Program-made: the position numbers and the translations under genes | The notes under the pieces: model-generated | Told to the model about the DNA's origin: nothing | Seen by the model: the letters and a program-made list of their open reading frames with translations, nothing else | Database searches by the model: none | Assembly (NCBI GenBank): GCA_900318015.1 | Contig: ONJB01000012.1 | Coordinates: forward strand, 1 to 64,000 | Direction of reading: 5' to 3' | Origin: an uncultured Bacteroidales bacterium | GTDB taxonomy: Bacteria; Bacteroidota; Bacteroidia; Bacteroidales; UBA932 | Length of the DNA stretch: 64,000 nt | In this document: piece by piece, positions 28,619 through 39,600 of the stretch | How the letters are laid out: every line of letters starts with the position of its first letter | Numbering within the stretch: the first letter of the stretch is position 1

Positions 28619-30945
28619 TGAAGCGCATCCTTCCTTTTCTGCTCCTTGTGGCGTCCTGCACGGGTGCGCCGCAGCGGGATATGATCCTGCATTATGACCG
28701 GCCTGCCACCTTCTTCGAAGAGGCTCTCCCTGTGGGCAACGGCCGGTTGGGCGCCATGGTATACGGCGATCCCGTCCACGAACATCTTTCCCTCAATGAC
28801 ATCACTCTTTGGACCGGCGAGCCGGACAAGGGAACGGAGCATCCGGACCTCGTGACCCTAGGTCTGACCGGAGACGGGGCGGAGGCTCTGAAAGCCGTCC
28901 GCGAGGCCTTGGACAACGAGGATTATGCGGCTGCGGAGCGGCACCAGAGAGGCCTGCAAGGGCATTTCAGCGAGAGTTATATGCCGCTGGGAACGCTCCG
29001 GATCGACTATGATACCTGCGCCGTGTCGGCCTATGAGCGGAAGCTGGACCTGTCCCGGGCTGTCGCTACGACCTCGTATCTGCGGGACGGCGCCCTGTTC
29101 CGGAGCGAGGTTTTCGCCTCGGCGCCGGATTCGGTCATCGTCGTCCATATCGTCTCGGAGAAACCCCTGAACGCCCGGGTCTCCCTGGATACCCCTTTGC
29201 CGCACGAGCTGGCGGCATCGGCGGAGGGTTTGATGGTGGACGGCTATGCCGCCTGGCATACCTATCCGGGTTATTTCGACAGCCGCGGGGTCAGTCCGGA
29301 GAGATACCTGTATGACCCGGAGCGCGGTATCCATTTCCGCACGCGGTTGTATGCCGATGTTTCCGGCGGCAGCGTTTCTGCGGTGGACGGCGCCCTGGTG
29401 CTGGACGGCGTCCGGGAAGCCACGCTTTATGTGGTCAATGCCACGAGTTTCAACGGCTTCGACAAGGATCCGGTGAAGGAAGGGAAGCCGTACAAGGCCT
29501 TGGCCGATGCGAACCTTGCGAATGCTCGCAATGCCGGTTTCGCCCGTTTGCAGGCCCGGCACGAGACCGATTTCAAGGGCTATTTTGACCGCGTTTCCAT
29601 CGACCTGGGCGCGACTCCGGACTCTGTCCGCGTCCTACCCACCGACATTCAGCTCAAGCGTTACACGGATTTCGGAGAAGCGAATCCCGAACTGGAAGCG
29701 CTGTACTATCAGTATGGCCGGTATCTTCTGATTTCCTCTTCCCGGACGGAAGGCGTCCCAGCGAACCTGCAAGGACTTTGGAACGAAAGCATGGACCCGC
29801 CGTGGAGCTGCAACTATACGATCAACATCAACCTGGAGGAAAATTACTGGCCTGCCGAGGCAGCAGGCCTGGGTGACATGCACAACGTCCTGCGCACGTT
29901 CATCCATAACCTGAGCAAGAACGGCGCACCCGTTGCAAGCCGCCTATATGGTGCCACGCGCGGCTGGAACGCCGGTCACAACTCCGACATCTGGGCCATG
30001 GCCACGCCCGTGGGCCTGGGCACCGGCTCCCCGTCCTGGGCCAACTGGACCATGGGCGGCGCCTGGCTGTCCACCCATTTGTGGGAGCACTACCTCTATA
30101 CCCGCGACCGGGCCGCCCTGGAGGCTGACTATCCGGTTCTGAAGGGGGCCGCGGAATTCTGCATGGACTGGCTCGTGGAGAAGAACGGTGAACTGGTTAC
30201 TTCGCCCGGCACTTCGCCGGAGAACATCTACATCACGCCGGACGGTTTCCGGGGCGCCACGCTGTACGGCGCCACGGCGGATCTCGCCATCATCCGTGAA
30301 TGCCTCACGGATGCGGTGGCCGCCGCCCGCGAACTGGCCGTGGACGAGGAATTCGTCGCCGAGGCTTCCGACGTGCTTTCCCGCCTGCATCCCTACCAGG
30401 TCGGCGCGGCCGGAAACCTGCAGGAATGGTACTACGACTGGCGCGACTGGGAGCCCCAGCACCGCCATCAGTCGCATTTGATCGGCGCCTATCCCGGCCA
30501 CCAGTATGTGACCGGTCCCATCGCCGAGGCTGCGCTGAAAACCCTGGAAATCAAAGGCTTCAAGACCACCGGCTGGAGCTGCGGCTGGCGTGTGAACCTT
30601 TACGCCCGGCTCCGCGACGGCGAGAGCGCCTACAAGATGTACCGGCGCCTGCTCCGCTACGTGAGTCCCGACAACTTCCGGGGCCCGGATTACCGAAGCG
30701 GTGGCGGCACCTACCCGAACCTCTTCGACGCGCACTCTCCCTTCCAGATCGACGGGAACTTCGGCGGTTGCGCCGGTGTGATGGAAATGCTCCTGTACAG
30801 CGGTCCGGACGGTACTCTCCAGCCGCTACCGGCCCTCCCTGTCGCCTGGCCCACCGGCTTCATCAAGGGCCTCCGCACCCGCAAGGGCACGACCGTGGAC
30901 CTCGTCTGGAAAGACGGGGAGGTGGTTTCGTTCAAGGTACGCTGA
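28615..30945 (+). CDS. GH95 alpha-L-fucosidase / alpha-L-galactosidase lipoprotein
   Basis: The 776-residue protein has a lipoprotein signal (LLLVASCTG, Cys near 15). The N-terminal beta-sandwich opens with the GH95 motif EALPVGNGRLGAMVYG. The (alpha/alpha)6 barrel carries the catalytic parts: NYTININ with the two Asn that act with Asp as base, the general-acid Glu in TSPGTSPENIY, and the activating Asp in FQIDGNFGG. GH95 enzymes are inverting and remove terminal alpha-1,2-fucose, or L-galactose in some plant-glycan enzymes, as on xyloglucan side chains. It is translationally coupled to the CE2 esterase and convergent with the HTCS regulator. Confidence 0.92.
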   Translation: MMKRILPFLLLVASCTGAPQRDMILHYDRPATFFEEALPVGNGRLGAMVYGDPVHEHLSLNDITLWTGEPDKGTEHPDLVTLGLTGDGAEALKAVREALDNEDYAAAERHQRGLQGHFSESYMPLGTLRIDYDTCAVSAYERKLDLSRAVATTSYLRDGALFRSEVFASAPDSVIVVHIVSEKPLNARVSLDTPLPHELAASAEGLMVDGYAAWHTYPGYFDSRGVSPERYLYDPERGIHFRTRLYADVSGGSVSAVDGALVLDGVREATLYVVNATSFNGFDKDPVKEGKPYKALADANLANARNAGFARLQARHETDFKGYFDRVSIDLGATPDSVRVLPTDIQLKRYTDFGEANPELEALYYQYGRYLLISSSRTEGVPANLQGLWNESMDPPWSCNYTININLEENYWPAEAAGLGDMHNVLRTFIHNLSKNGAPVASRLYGATRGWNAGHNSDIWAMATPVGLGTGSPSWANWTMGGAWLSTHLWEHYLYTRDRAALEADYPVLKGAAEFCMDWLVEKNGELVTSPGTSPENIYITPDGFRGATLYGATADLAIIRECLTDAVAAARELAVDEEFVAEASDVLSRLHPYQVGAAGNLQEWYYDWRDWEPQHRHQSHLIGAYPGHQYVTGPIAEAALKTLEIKGFKTTGWSCGWRVNLYARLRDGESAYKMYRRLLRYVSPDNFRGPDYRSGGGTYPNLFDAHSPFQIDGNFGGCAGVMEMLLYSGPDGTLQPLPALPVAWPTGFIKGLRTRKGTTVDLVWKDGEVVSFKVR

Positions 30946-30956
30946 TTGATTCGCCC

Positions 30957-33900
30957 TTATCCCACGTACTCCGACGGCGGGACGCCAAACTGCTTCTTGA
31001 AGGAAGTGGAGAAGTGGGAGAGGGTGTTGAAACCAGTCATGTAGGCGATTTCAGACATGTTGTTCTTGCCTTCCTTGAGGAGGTCGGCGGCGCGGTTGAG
31101 CTTGTAGCGCTTGAAGAACACGCTCGGATTTTCGCCGGTCAGACCTTTCACCTTGTAGTAGAACTTGGTGCGGGAGATCTTCATCATCTCCGTGATGCGG
31201 GTGATGTCCAGGTCCACGTTGGCCAGTTCCTTTTCCATCAGTTCGTACAGCTCCTTCATGAAAGCGGCGTCGCGCGGAGAGAGGGCTTCGGGTTCAATGT
31301 CCTCCGTTGTCGTGATGGAACCCAGTTGCTTGTGCAACTTCGCGCGGTTGTCCAGCAGGGACTTCACGAGGGCCAGCAGATAGGCGGGCTGGAAGGGCTT
31401 TGTAACGTAGGCGTCGGCCCCTTCGCGGAGGCCCTGGACCTGGTTCTCCACGGCGACCTTCGCCGTGACCAGCACCACAGGGATGTGGCTCAGCTGCAGG
31501 TCCGCCTTGATGGCCTTGCACAACTCGTAGCCACTCATGCCAGGCATCACGACGTCGGAGATTACCAGATCGGGAATCTCATCCTCCATGCCCTTCAAGG
31601 CGGAAGCACCGTCGAAGTACACGGATACGTTGTAGTACGGGCTTAGGAGCACCTTCACATAGTTGGCAATGTCGATGTCGTCGTCCACGACGGCGATCCG
31701 CTTGCGGTCGGCCTCGTCCGTTGCCGGGGCAGGCGCCTCGTCCGCGACCGGGGCGGGGATGTCATACACCGGCTTGATTTCCGTGCGCTCGTCTTCGGTG
31801 TAGGAGGATGCGCTCACGGGGAGTACGAGACTGAAAATGGCGCCGCCTTCCTCCCGGTTCGCCGCCTTGATATAGCCATGATGCAGGCCAGCCAGGACGC
31901 GCGCATAGAAAAGGCCGATGCCGGATCCGTGCGTATCTCCCTGGTTGTCAGCCTGGTAGAACCGTTCGAAAATCTTCTCCTGCTCGCCCTCCGGAATACC
32001 GCGTCCCGTGTCCGCGACCGTGATGAGGGCGTACTGGGTGTCGGTGTCGGCCTTTGTGAGCGGGAAGGCGGCAGCCGCGTCATCCCGGGGGATGACGTCG
32101 AAAGAGAGGGTTACACGCCCGCCCGTAGGTGTGAACTTCATCGCGTTGGACAGGAGGTTCATGACGATCTTCTGTACCTTGTCCACATCAGCCCACATCG
32201 GGAAGGAATCCTCCAGCCCGTGGGTCTGGAGCTCGATGCCCTTGGCACCGGCGTTGAAGCGGAACAGGTCCGCGATGCCCTGGAGCGGGGCGACGATGTC
32301 TCCATGCGCAGCCCGCAGCTGGAGTTTCTTGTCCCCGATGCGGTTGAAGTCCAGGAGTTGGTTCACCAGCGAGAGCATCCAGGTGGCATTGCGCTGGATG
32401 ATGCCCACCAGCTGGCGGTCCTGGCCCTTGATGCCGTCCGATTCCGCCAGTTGGGAGACCGGTCCCGCAATCATCGTGAGCGGAGTACGGAACTCGTGCG
32501 CCACGTTGGAGAAGTAGTTCATCTGGATCTTGCTCAGCCGCTTTTCCTGCTCCTTTTCCTTCTCCACGCGTTCGCGTTCGCGGCGTACCTCGTGGATGCG
32601 CCGCGCCGCTTCCTTCCGGATGCGGCTGATCCGGCGGTACAGCAGCCAGATGGCCGCCAGCACCAGCAGGCCGGCGAGAATGAACAGCAGGATGGCCCAC
32701 CAGGTCTGATACCAGGGCGGAAGAACCCGGACATTCAGGTATTTTTCAGTTTCGACGATACTCTGGTTGTTGTTGGTGATGCGGACCCGGAACTTGTAGC
32801 GGCCCGCCGGCACGTTCGAATAATAGGCATCGTGGTCATTCCCGGCATCGACCCAGTCGGGGTCGTAGCCTTCCATCATGTAATAATAGTGCGTCCTTTC
32901 CAGTCCGCTGAAATCCAGCGCAGCGAAGGAGATGCTGAAGGCGTTCTGGTCGTCGCGGATGACGATGTCCGGATCGTCCCGGAGTTCCCGCCCGATGGCG
33001 GCGCCCTTGCCGGGCTCCACCAGGACGTTGTGGATCTTCAGATCCTCGAAAACCAACGGGACTGAACGCTTCTGAGGGACGTCCAGGGGGTTGAACCAGG
33101 TGAGGCCGTGGGTGCCGCCGAACACCAGCGTCCCGTCCGGCAGGACGCAGGACGCCCTTTCGGAGAACTGGTCTCCGCCGATGCCATCTTCCTTGAAGTA
33201 ATTGACGAACCGGCCGACGGTGCGGTCGAACTTGCCGAGTCCGTTCATCGTGGACACCCAGATGTTGCCCTGGCGGTCCTCCTCGATGGAGCAGATGTCC
33301 AAGCAAGGGACTCCGTCCACCGGCTCGGTGACGGCTCCCCGCTTGGAGTGCCGGAGCAGGCCGTTCGCCGTGGTTCCCGCCCAGAACTCGCCGGCACTGT
33401 CCTTGAGGAGGCAGGTGGCCCGGAGGGCGGTGTGGCGGGCGCAGGCCGCCTTTTCCTCTTCGGTCATGGGCAGTTCGGTCACTTCGTCCGTAAAGGTGTC
33501 GACACTGACCAGCATGCGGTTGAGGCCGGCGACGACGAGCCCGCTTTCTTCCGTCATTTCCAGGTCGGTCACATAGGGAGTCTCGGCATCATTCCAGAGT
33601 GTGACGGGGGTCGTCTGACGAGTCGACTTGTCGTATCGAATCAGGTTGTTGCTCATGCCGCCCAGCCAGATGCGACCCTGTTTGTCCTCGGCGATGGCGC
33701 TTGCATTCGCTACGAAGAGGTTGTCCAGGACTTGGAACCGGTTTCCATCGTAACGGCACCGTACCACCCAGTATTTCCCCTGGAAAAACAGCCACAGGTC
33801 ACCTGCGGAATCACAGAATACCTTCGTGCAGCGGTGGTAGCCTACATTGGTATCCGGAAGCAGGGAATCTACGTTCACGCTACGCAGGTCCTTCTTGCGC

Positions 33901-35012
33901 AGGTCGTACAGCCACAGGTTGTCACGCAGGGTTGCGATCCAAAGCCGCTGCTCCTGGTCCAGACACAGGGAAGTGACTGTCTTCCGATCAAAGGCCGATG
34001 TCAGGAACTTGTTGCTGTTGAACTGGTTCCTGTATAGGTATGAGACGGTGTATCCCTGGTCGGTCGTTCCGAACCACAGGTTGTGCCCGCTGTCCCGGAA
34101 AATGGTGCGGATTTCGGTGTCGGGCAGTTCGAAGGGGAAGCCGGCATCGTCCTGGAAAAGGACGCGCTCGGTCGTCCGGTAATAGTAGAACATGCCCTTG
34201 CCGATGACGTTCAGCAGGATGGACCGGTCGTCGACGTTGTAGATGATGTCCACGTCGCCTTGCATTAGCCGGGGTTCGTTCCGGATGGCGTCGGGCAGTT
34301 CTTTCCAGGTACGGGCACGGGTGTCGAAGATGCTCATCCGTCCCATGCCGGACATCCAGAGTTCTCCGTTTCCTGCTTCGCACAGGTGATAGACCGTGTG
34401 GGAAGTGGGGTAGGAGGCGACGAGGGAGAAATCGTCGGTGTCGTAGCAGTTCAGGACCGTTCCGTTTTCGGAGACGACCCACAGGAGGTTTCCGTCCTGG
34501 ACCGAGTAGGGGAAACTGAAGGCGTCGAAGTCCCGGATGGCCGGCCGGAACCGGTCCGCTTCCGCGTCATACTGGTAGAGGATGGCGGAGTTGCTCATCA
34601 GCAGCTTTCCATCCCGGGTTTCCCAGAGGTGGTTCGCGTTCGGTCGTCCGGGGGCGGGCACGTGCCGGAACTGCCCCTCGGGCGTCAGGCGGGCGACCCC
34701 GCCGTTCGTCGCGGCCCAGATCGTTCCGTTCGAGCTGCGGTAGACGTCGTTCACCTGGTTGTCGGGGAGGCCCAGCGTGTCGTCCGCGCTGAAATATTGG
34801 TGATACTCGTGGACGCTGTACCGGTTGAGACCGCGGGAGGTGGCGATCCAGACGTGACCATCGTTATCCTCGGCGAAGGCGTTCACCCGCTGATTGGACA
34901 GCCGGTCGGAAACGATGACGTTCCCGGACGGCTGGGAAACGGGCGGTGCACCGCGTCGGCAGCCCATGAGGGCGGTCAGGAGAATAAGGAAGGTCAGAAG
35001 CTTGTATTTCAT
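30957..35012 (-). CDS. Hybrid two-component system sensor/regulator (HTCS)
   Basis: The 1351-residue single-chain regulator has a lipobox-like or signal segment (LTALMGCRRG), a long periplasmic double propeller of reg_prop repeats (about 30-690), a Y_Y_Y domain (about 690-765) and one transmembrane helix (773-793). These are followed by a HisKA domain with phospho-His near 839 (NVAHEFRTPL), an HATPase domain (about 940-1065 with DTGRGIPEGE and GSGIGLFYAR), a receiver domain (about 1106-1225, phospho-Asp near 1153 in VISDVVMPGMSG) and an AraC helix-turn-helix (about 1260-1351). HTCS proteins sense oligosaccharides in the periplasm and switch on nearby PULs. All signalling residues are intact. 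It most likely controls the SusC/D operons to its right. Confidence 0.95.
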   Translation of the reverse strand: MKYKLLTFLILLTALMGCRRGAPPVSQPSGNVIVSDRLSNQRVNAFAEDNDGHVWIATSRGLNRYSVHEYHQYFSADDTLGLPDNQVNDVYRSSNGTIWAATNGGVARLTPEGQFRHVPAPGRPNANHLWETRDGKLLMSNSAILYQYDAEADRFRPAIRDFDAFSFPYSVQDGNLLWVVSENGTVLNCYDTDDFSLVASYPTSHTVYHLCEAGNGELWMSGMGRMSIFDTRARTWKELPDAIRNEPRLMQGDVDIIYNVDDRSILLNVIGKGMFYYYRTTERVLFQDDAGFPFELPDTEIRTIFRDSGHNLWFGTTDQGYTVSYLYRNQFNSNKFLTSAFDRKTVTSLCLDQEQRLWIATLRDNLWLYDLRKKDLRSVNVDSLLPDTNVGYHRCTKVFCDSAGDLWLFFQGKYWVVRCRYDGNRFQVLDNLFVANASAIAEDKQGRIWLGGMSNNLIRYDKSTRQTTPVTLWNDAETPYVTDLEMTEESGLVVAGLNRMLVSVDTFTDEVTELPMTEEEKAACARHTALRATCLLKDSAGEFWAGTTANGLLRHSKRGAVTEPVDGVPCLDICSIEEDRQGNIWVSTMNGLGKFDRTVGRFVNYFKEDGIGGDQFSERASCVLPDGTLVFGGTHGLTWFNPLDVPQKRSVPLVFEDLKIHNVLVEPGKGAAIGRELRDDPDIVIRDDQNAFSISFAALDFSGLERTHYYYMMEGYDPDWVDAGNDHDAYYSNVPAGRYKFRVRITNNNQSIVETEKYLNVRVLPPWYQTWWAILLFILAGLLVLAAIWLLYRRISRIRKEAARRIHEVRRERERVEKEKEQEKRLSKIQMNYFSNVAHEFRTPLTMIAGPVSQLAESDGIKGQDRQLVGIIQRNATWMLSLVNQLLDFNRIGDKKLQLRAAHGDIVAPLQGIADLFRFNAGAKGIELQTHGLEDSFPMWADVDKVQKIVMNLLSNAMKFTPTGGRVTLSFDVIPRDDAAAAFPLTKADTDTQYALITVADTGRGIPEGEQEKIFERFYQADNQGDTHGSGIGLFYARVLAGLHHGYIKAANREEGGAIFSLVLPVSASSYTEDERTEIKPVYDIPAPVADEAPAPATDEADRKRIAVVDDDIDIANYVKVLLSPYYNVSVYFDGASALKGMEDEIPDLVISDVVMPGMSGYELCKAIKADLQLSHIPVVLVTAKVAVENQVQGLREGADAYVTKPFQPAYLLALVKSLLDNRAKLHKQLGSITTTEDIEPEALSPRDAAFMKELYELMEKELANVDLDITRITEMMKISRTKFYYKVKGLTGENPSVFFKRYKLNRAADLLKEGKNNMSEIAYMTGFNTLSHFSTSFKKQFGVPPSEYVG

Positions 35013-35037
35013 AGGGGTTGGTCCGTTTTAGCGTTTG

Positions 35038-35045
35038 TAAAGATA
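35038..35045 (-). promoter_or_regulatory. Possible -7 box of the HTCS gene
   Basis: TATCTTTA on the minus strand, about 25 nt before the ATG. No TTG at proper spacing, so support is weak. Confidence 0.4.
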
Positions 35046-35181
35046 GTGATTTTTGAACAAATAGAAAGAAGTTTGAACAAATGCGCGCGATAGGACGTTC
35101 GAATGCGAAAAGAAATGAAAAAGACAAAAAAAGATTGTGCGTCATAATGCGGAACTTTGCATTGGACGAAAACCGTTTGTT

Positions 35182-36636
35182 ATGACACTGAAACCCTACC
35201 TCGCCTTTTTGCTCGCCGCTGCGCTGGCCGTCTCCTGCGGACAGCCGTCCCGGCGGCGCGTCGAGTGCCTCGGCGTCCTGGAGACTTCCGCGAAGCTGAC
35301 GACCGTCCAGACGACGTCCGGCCCTGTCGCCGGCTACGTCGACGACGGCGTTTTCATCTACAAGGGAATCCCCTATGGGAAAGCCGACCGTTTCCTCCCT
35401 CCGACGGACCCCGATCCCTGGAAGGAAGTCCGCCCCAGCCGGGCCTACGGTCCGGTGGCGCCCCATCCGGAGCGCACGGGCTGGCTGGATGACAACCAGG
35501 CCTTCGCCATGCATTGGGACGACGGGTATCCCGGCGAGGACTGCCTCCGCGTTAACGTGTGGACTTCCAGCATCAAGACTGGCGCCAAGCTGCCCGTGAT
35601 GGTGTGGCTGCACGGCGGCGGATTCAGCGAAGGGTCCTCCCAGGAGCAGATTGGCTATGACGGGACCAATCTCGCCCGCGACCACGGGGTCGTGGCGGTT
35701 TCTTTGAACCATCGGCTCAATGCTCTGGGCTATCTGGACCTCAGCGCTTTCGGCGCCAAGTATGCCGCCAGCGGAAACGTAGGCATGCTGGACATCGTGA
35801 AAGCCCTGGAATGGGTCCGGGACAACATCGCCGCTTTCGGTGGAGACCCGGGCAACGTAACGATTTTCGGCCAAAGCGGCGGCGGCGGCAAGGTGACCAC
35901 CGTGATGGCCATGCCGGCGGCGAAGGGCCTGTTCCACAAGGCCATCGTCCAGAGCGGTTCCATCTTCAACCTGATGACCCCCCAGTATTCCCGCCGGATC
36001 GGCGCCGCCACGGTCGCGAACCTGGGCATCACCCCTTCCCGGCTGGAGGAACTGGACACGGTTCCGTATGAGAAGCTTCTGGCCGCGTACCGCAAGGCGG
36101 TCCAACAGGTGACCGAGGAAGCCCGCCAGGACGGCAACTTCCCGACCAACTTCCTGGATATGATCATTTATGGACAGCTTCCCGTCGTGGACGGCGAAGT
36201 CATTCCTTTCCAGCCCTCTTCGCCGGAGGCCCTCGCCCTTTCCAAGGACGTTCCGACCATCATCGGCACGGTATACAACGAGTTTACGCCCGACAGCGAG
36301 GATCCCATATTCCGGCCGCTGGCCCTCCAGCAGGCGCAAGACCGGACTGCTTCCGGCTGTGCCCCCGTCTATCTGTACCTCTTCACCTGGAAAACTCCGG
36401 TGCTGGACGGTGTCCTAGGCAGCACCCACTGCCTGGAAATCCCGTTCGTTTTCGACAACGTCCTCCTTCATCGCACGTTCACGGGCGGGGGAGCGGACGC
36501 CGTGGAACTGGGACACCGCATGAGCCGTGCCTGGACCCAGTTCGCCAAGACGGGCGTCCCTTCGGCGGAAGGCCTTCCTGAATGGAAAGCCTATCCGGCC
36601 AACATGGTCTTCGATATCGTTTCTAAGATTCAATAG
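35182..36636 (+). CDS. Type B carboxylesterase lipoprotein with shortened middle
   Basis: The 484-residue alpha/beta hydrolase of the carboxylesterase B family has a lipoprotein signal (AALAVSCGQPS). Landmarks are EDCLRVNVWT, the oxyanion segment WLHGGGFSEGS, the nucleophile Ser in FGQSGGGGKV, and the catalytic His in LGSTHCLEIPFVFDN. The acid may be the Glu of VYNEF. Between VYNEFTPDS and DPIFRPLAL the chain is shorter than I expect for the family, which normally has about 50-80 more residues there. Such esterases in PULs remove acyl groups from hemicellulose. It heads the plus-strand PUL operon, 37 bp before susC, and opposes the HTCS gene. Confidence 0.8.
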   Translation: MTLKPYLAFLLAAALAVSCGQPSRRRVECLGVLETSAKLTTVQTTSGPVAGYVDDGVFIYKGIPYGKADRFLPPTDPDPWKEVRPSRAYGPVAPHPERTGWLDDNQAFAMHWDDGYPGEDCLRVNVWTSSIKTGAKLPVMVWLHGGGFSEGSSQEQIGYDGTNLARDHGVVAVSLNHRLNALGYLDLSAFGAKYAASGNVGMLDIVKALEWVRDNIAAFGGDPGNVTIFGQSGGGGKVTTVMAMPAAKGLFHKAIVQSGSIFNLMTPQYSRRIGAATVANLGITPSRLEELDTVPYEKLLAAYRKAVQQVTEEARQDGNFPTNFLDMIIYGQLPVVDGEVIPFQPSSPEALALSKDVPTIIGTVYNEFTPDSEDPIFRPLALQQAQDRTASGCAPVYLYLFTWKTPVLDGVLGSTHCLEIPFVFDNVLLHRTFTGGGADAVELGHRMSRAWTQFAKTGVPSAEGLPEWKAYPANMVFDIVSKIQ

Positions 36637-36673
36637 TCCTATATATTTAATCAAACCAATAAAAACCGATCAC

Positions 36674-39600
36674 ATGAGAAAATCTCTGTTCAGGAAGTTG
36701 ACGGTCTTTGCACTGTCACTCCTCATGGGATGGTCGCTCGCCGCGCAGCAGCGGGTGACTGTCTCCGGTGTCGTTGTGGACGACCAGAACGAGCCGATGA
36801 TCGCCGCCGGTGTTGTCCAGAAGGGCACCACCAACGGCACCATCACCGATCTGGACGGCAGCTTCACCCTCTCGGTTCCGGCCGGGGCGGTCATTGAATT
36901 CTCCTCCGTGGGTTACATCACCCAGGAATTCGTGGCCACCAAGACGGAAACCATCCACATCAAGATGCTTACCGACACCCAGATGATCGAAGAGACCGTC
37001 GTCGTGGGTTACGGCGTGCAGAAGAAATCCGACGTCACGGGCGCCATCTCGCAGGTGAAGTCCGAGGACATCCAGAACCGTACCATCACCTCGCCGGAAC
37101 AGGCCCTCGGCGGCAAGACCGCCGGTGTGCAGACCTTCGCATCTTCGGCCCGTCCGGGCGCGACCCCGGCCATCCGTGTGCGTGGTATCTCCTCCAACAA
37201 TGACGCCAACCCGCTGTATGTGGTGGACGGCCGTATCACCAACTCCATCGCCGGCATCGACCCCAACGATATCGAATCCATGGAAGTGCTGAAGGACGGT
37301 GCCTCCGCCGCCATCTACGGCGCCGAGGCCGGTAACGGCGTGGTCATGATCACCACCCGCAAGGGCAGGGGCGACGGCAAGATCAGCTACAGCTACCAGC
37401 TCTCTTCCCAGAGCCTGGGCAAGACCCCTCAGGTGATGAACTCCGAGGAATTCATCCAGTTCTACATGGAGAAGGGCAACGTCTCCCTGAAGGACGTCTA
37501 CTCCAAGTGGGACCAGAAGACCAACACCAACTGGCTCAAGGAATCCTATGAGAATTCCCTGATGCACCACCACAACCTCACCTTCAGCGCCGGCAACGAC
37601 CGCGGAAACCTCTACATCTCCGGTTCCTACCTGTCCAACGACGGTATGTTCAAGGGCAAGGCCGACGTGTACGACCGTATCACCGGCATGGTGAACGGCT
37701 CGTGGAAATTCAAGCCCTGGCTGGAAGTGACCACCAACAACCAGGTGGAATACTACAAGGCCCGAAGCGTTTCCGAAGGTTCCGACTACGGCTCCGCCGT
37801 ACTCGCAGCCCTGCAGCTGGACCCGATGACTCCCGCCTACTACACCCCGGACAACCTGCCTGTGTTCATGCAGGACTATCTGGCCGACGGCAAGGTACTC
37901 CTCCGGGACGAGAACGGCAACTACTACGGCATCTCCCAGTTCAACGTCTCCGAGAACGTGCATCCGCTGGTGCAGCGCGACCGTTCCTACTCCATCTCTA
38001 AGGGCTTCAACATCAACGGCGCCACCGCCATCAACTTCAAGCCCTTCCGGGATATCACCCTGACTTCCCGTCTGGGTTACCGCCTGAGCGCCGGCGACAG
38101 CTACGGCTACAGCCATGACTATTATTACAACGAGGGCTACGCTAAGCAGTATTACATGTCCGTGAGCGCCAGCGCCAACAACTCCATCTACTACCAGTGG
38201 GAGAACTTCGCCAACTGGATGCACCAGTTCGGTAAGCACAACCTGAGCGCCATGGCTGGTGTCTCCTTCTCGCAGAGCCGCAGTTACAGCGCTTCCTCCG
38301 GTGTCAGCGGTTCCGACGCCAACGGTGTCGTCGACTTCGGCCTCAAGCGGGACGACCCGCTGTTCTACTACATCAGCCAGGCTACTCCGACCGCTACCAA
38401 GAGTGTGGGCGGCGGCGTGGAGAACTACAGCTACAAGTATTCCTATTTCGGCCGTCTCGGCTGGAGCTACCTGAACAAGTACAACGTGCAGGTCACCCTC
38501 CGTGCCGACGCTGCCGACCTCTCCGTTCTTCCCAAGCCCATGCGCTGGGGCTTCTTCCCGTCCGTTTCCGCCGGTTGGACCTTCTCCGAAGAGCCCTTCT
38601 TCATGGGTCTCCGTCAGGTGGTCCCCTTCGCCAAGCTCCGTCTGAGCTGGGGCCAGAACGGTTCCATCGCCGGTCTGGGCGGCTACTCCTACGCCAACGA
38701 CATCGCCAGCACGGGCCAGTACCCGACCGGCATGCAGAATGCCGACGGCTCCTGGCAGTACATCATCGGCTACGCTCCCACCATGGCCGGCAACCAGGAA
38801 CTGAAGTGGGAGACCTCCGAGCAGTTCAACGTGGGTCTGGACTTGCGCTTCCTGCGCGACCGCCTTTCCGTGAACCTGGACTGGTTCGACAAGCGGACCA
38901 AGGACCTCATCGTGACCGGCATCACCACCTCCACGATCGTGGGCGTGGGCGCCTCCCCGATGAACGCGGGTAACGTGGACAACAAGGGTGTCGAGGTGGA
39001 AGTCCGCTGGAAGGATCAGATCGGCGACTTCTTCTACAGCGTCGCCGGCAACTTCTCCACCCTGAAGAACAGGGTGACCTACCTGCACCCCACTCTGAAG
39101 GACGGTCTGTCAGGTGTCGGTGTGCGTAACTACGGTACCGTAACCCGTTTCGAGAAGGGCTATCCCGCCTGGCACCTGTACGGCTATGAATTCGCCGGCA
39201 TCGAAAGCACCACCGGCGAGGCCCTCTTCAACCACTACGACGAGGACGGCAACCTGGCCGGTACCACCACCGCTCCCGCCGACTCCGACAAGCGTCACCT
39301 GGGTTCCGGTATCCCCACCTACAACTACGGTCTCACCCTGAACGCCGGTTGGAAGGGCATTGACTTCACCCTCTTCCTCACCGGTGCCGGCGGCAACCAG
39401 ATCCTCAATGCCCTCAACAACATTGACTACACCTCCAACCGCCTTACCTACCTGACCGCCGATCGTTGGACGCCGACCCACACCAACGGTACCATGCCGG
39501 CTGCCAACGCCTCCAACTACGCTCTGTTCCTCACCTCCAGTGGTGTGGTGATGGATGCCAGCTACATGAAGATCAAGCAGATCCAGCTGGGTTACAACTT

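Noticed and set aside
36716-39088. 790-codon minus-strand frame opposite susC of PUL 1
   Set aside because: Same type of GC-driven antisense shadow; no start context or domain, and the plus strand is a clear SusC.
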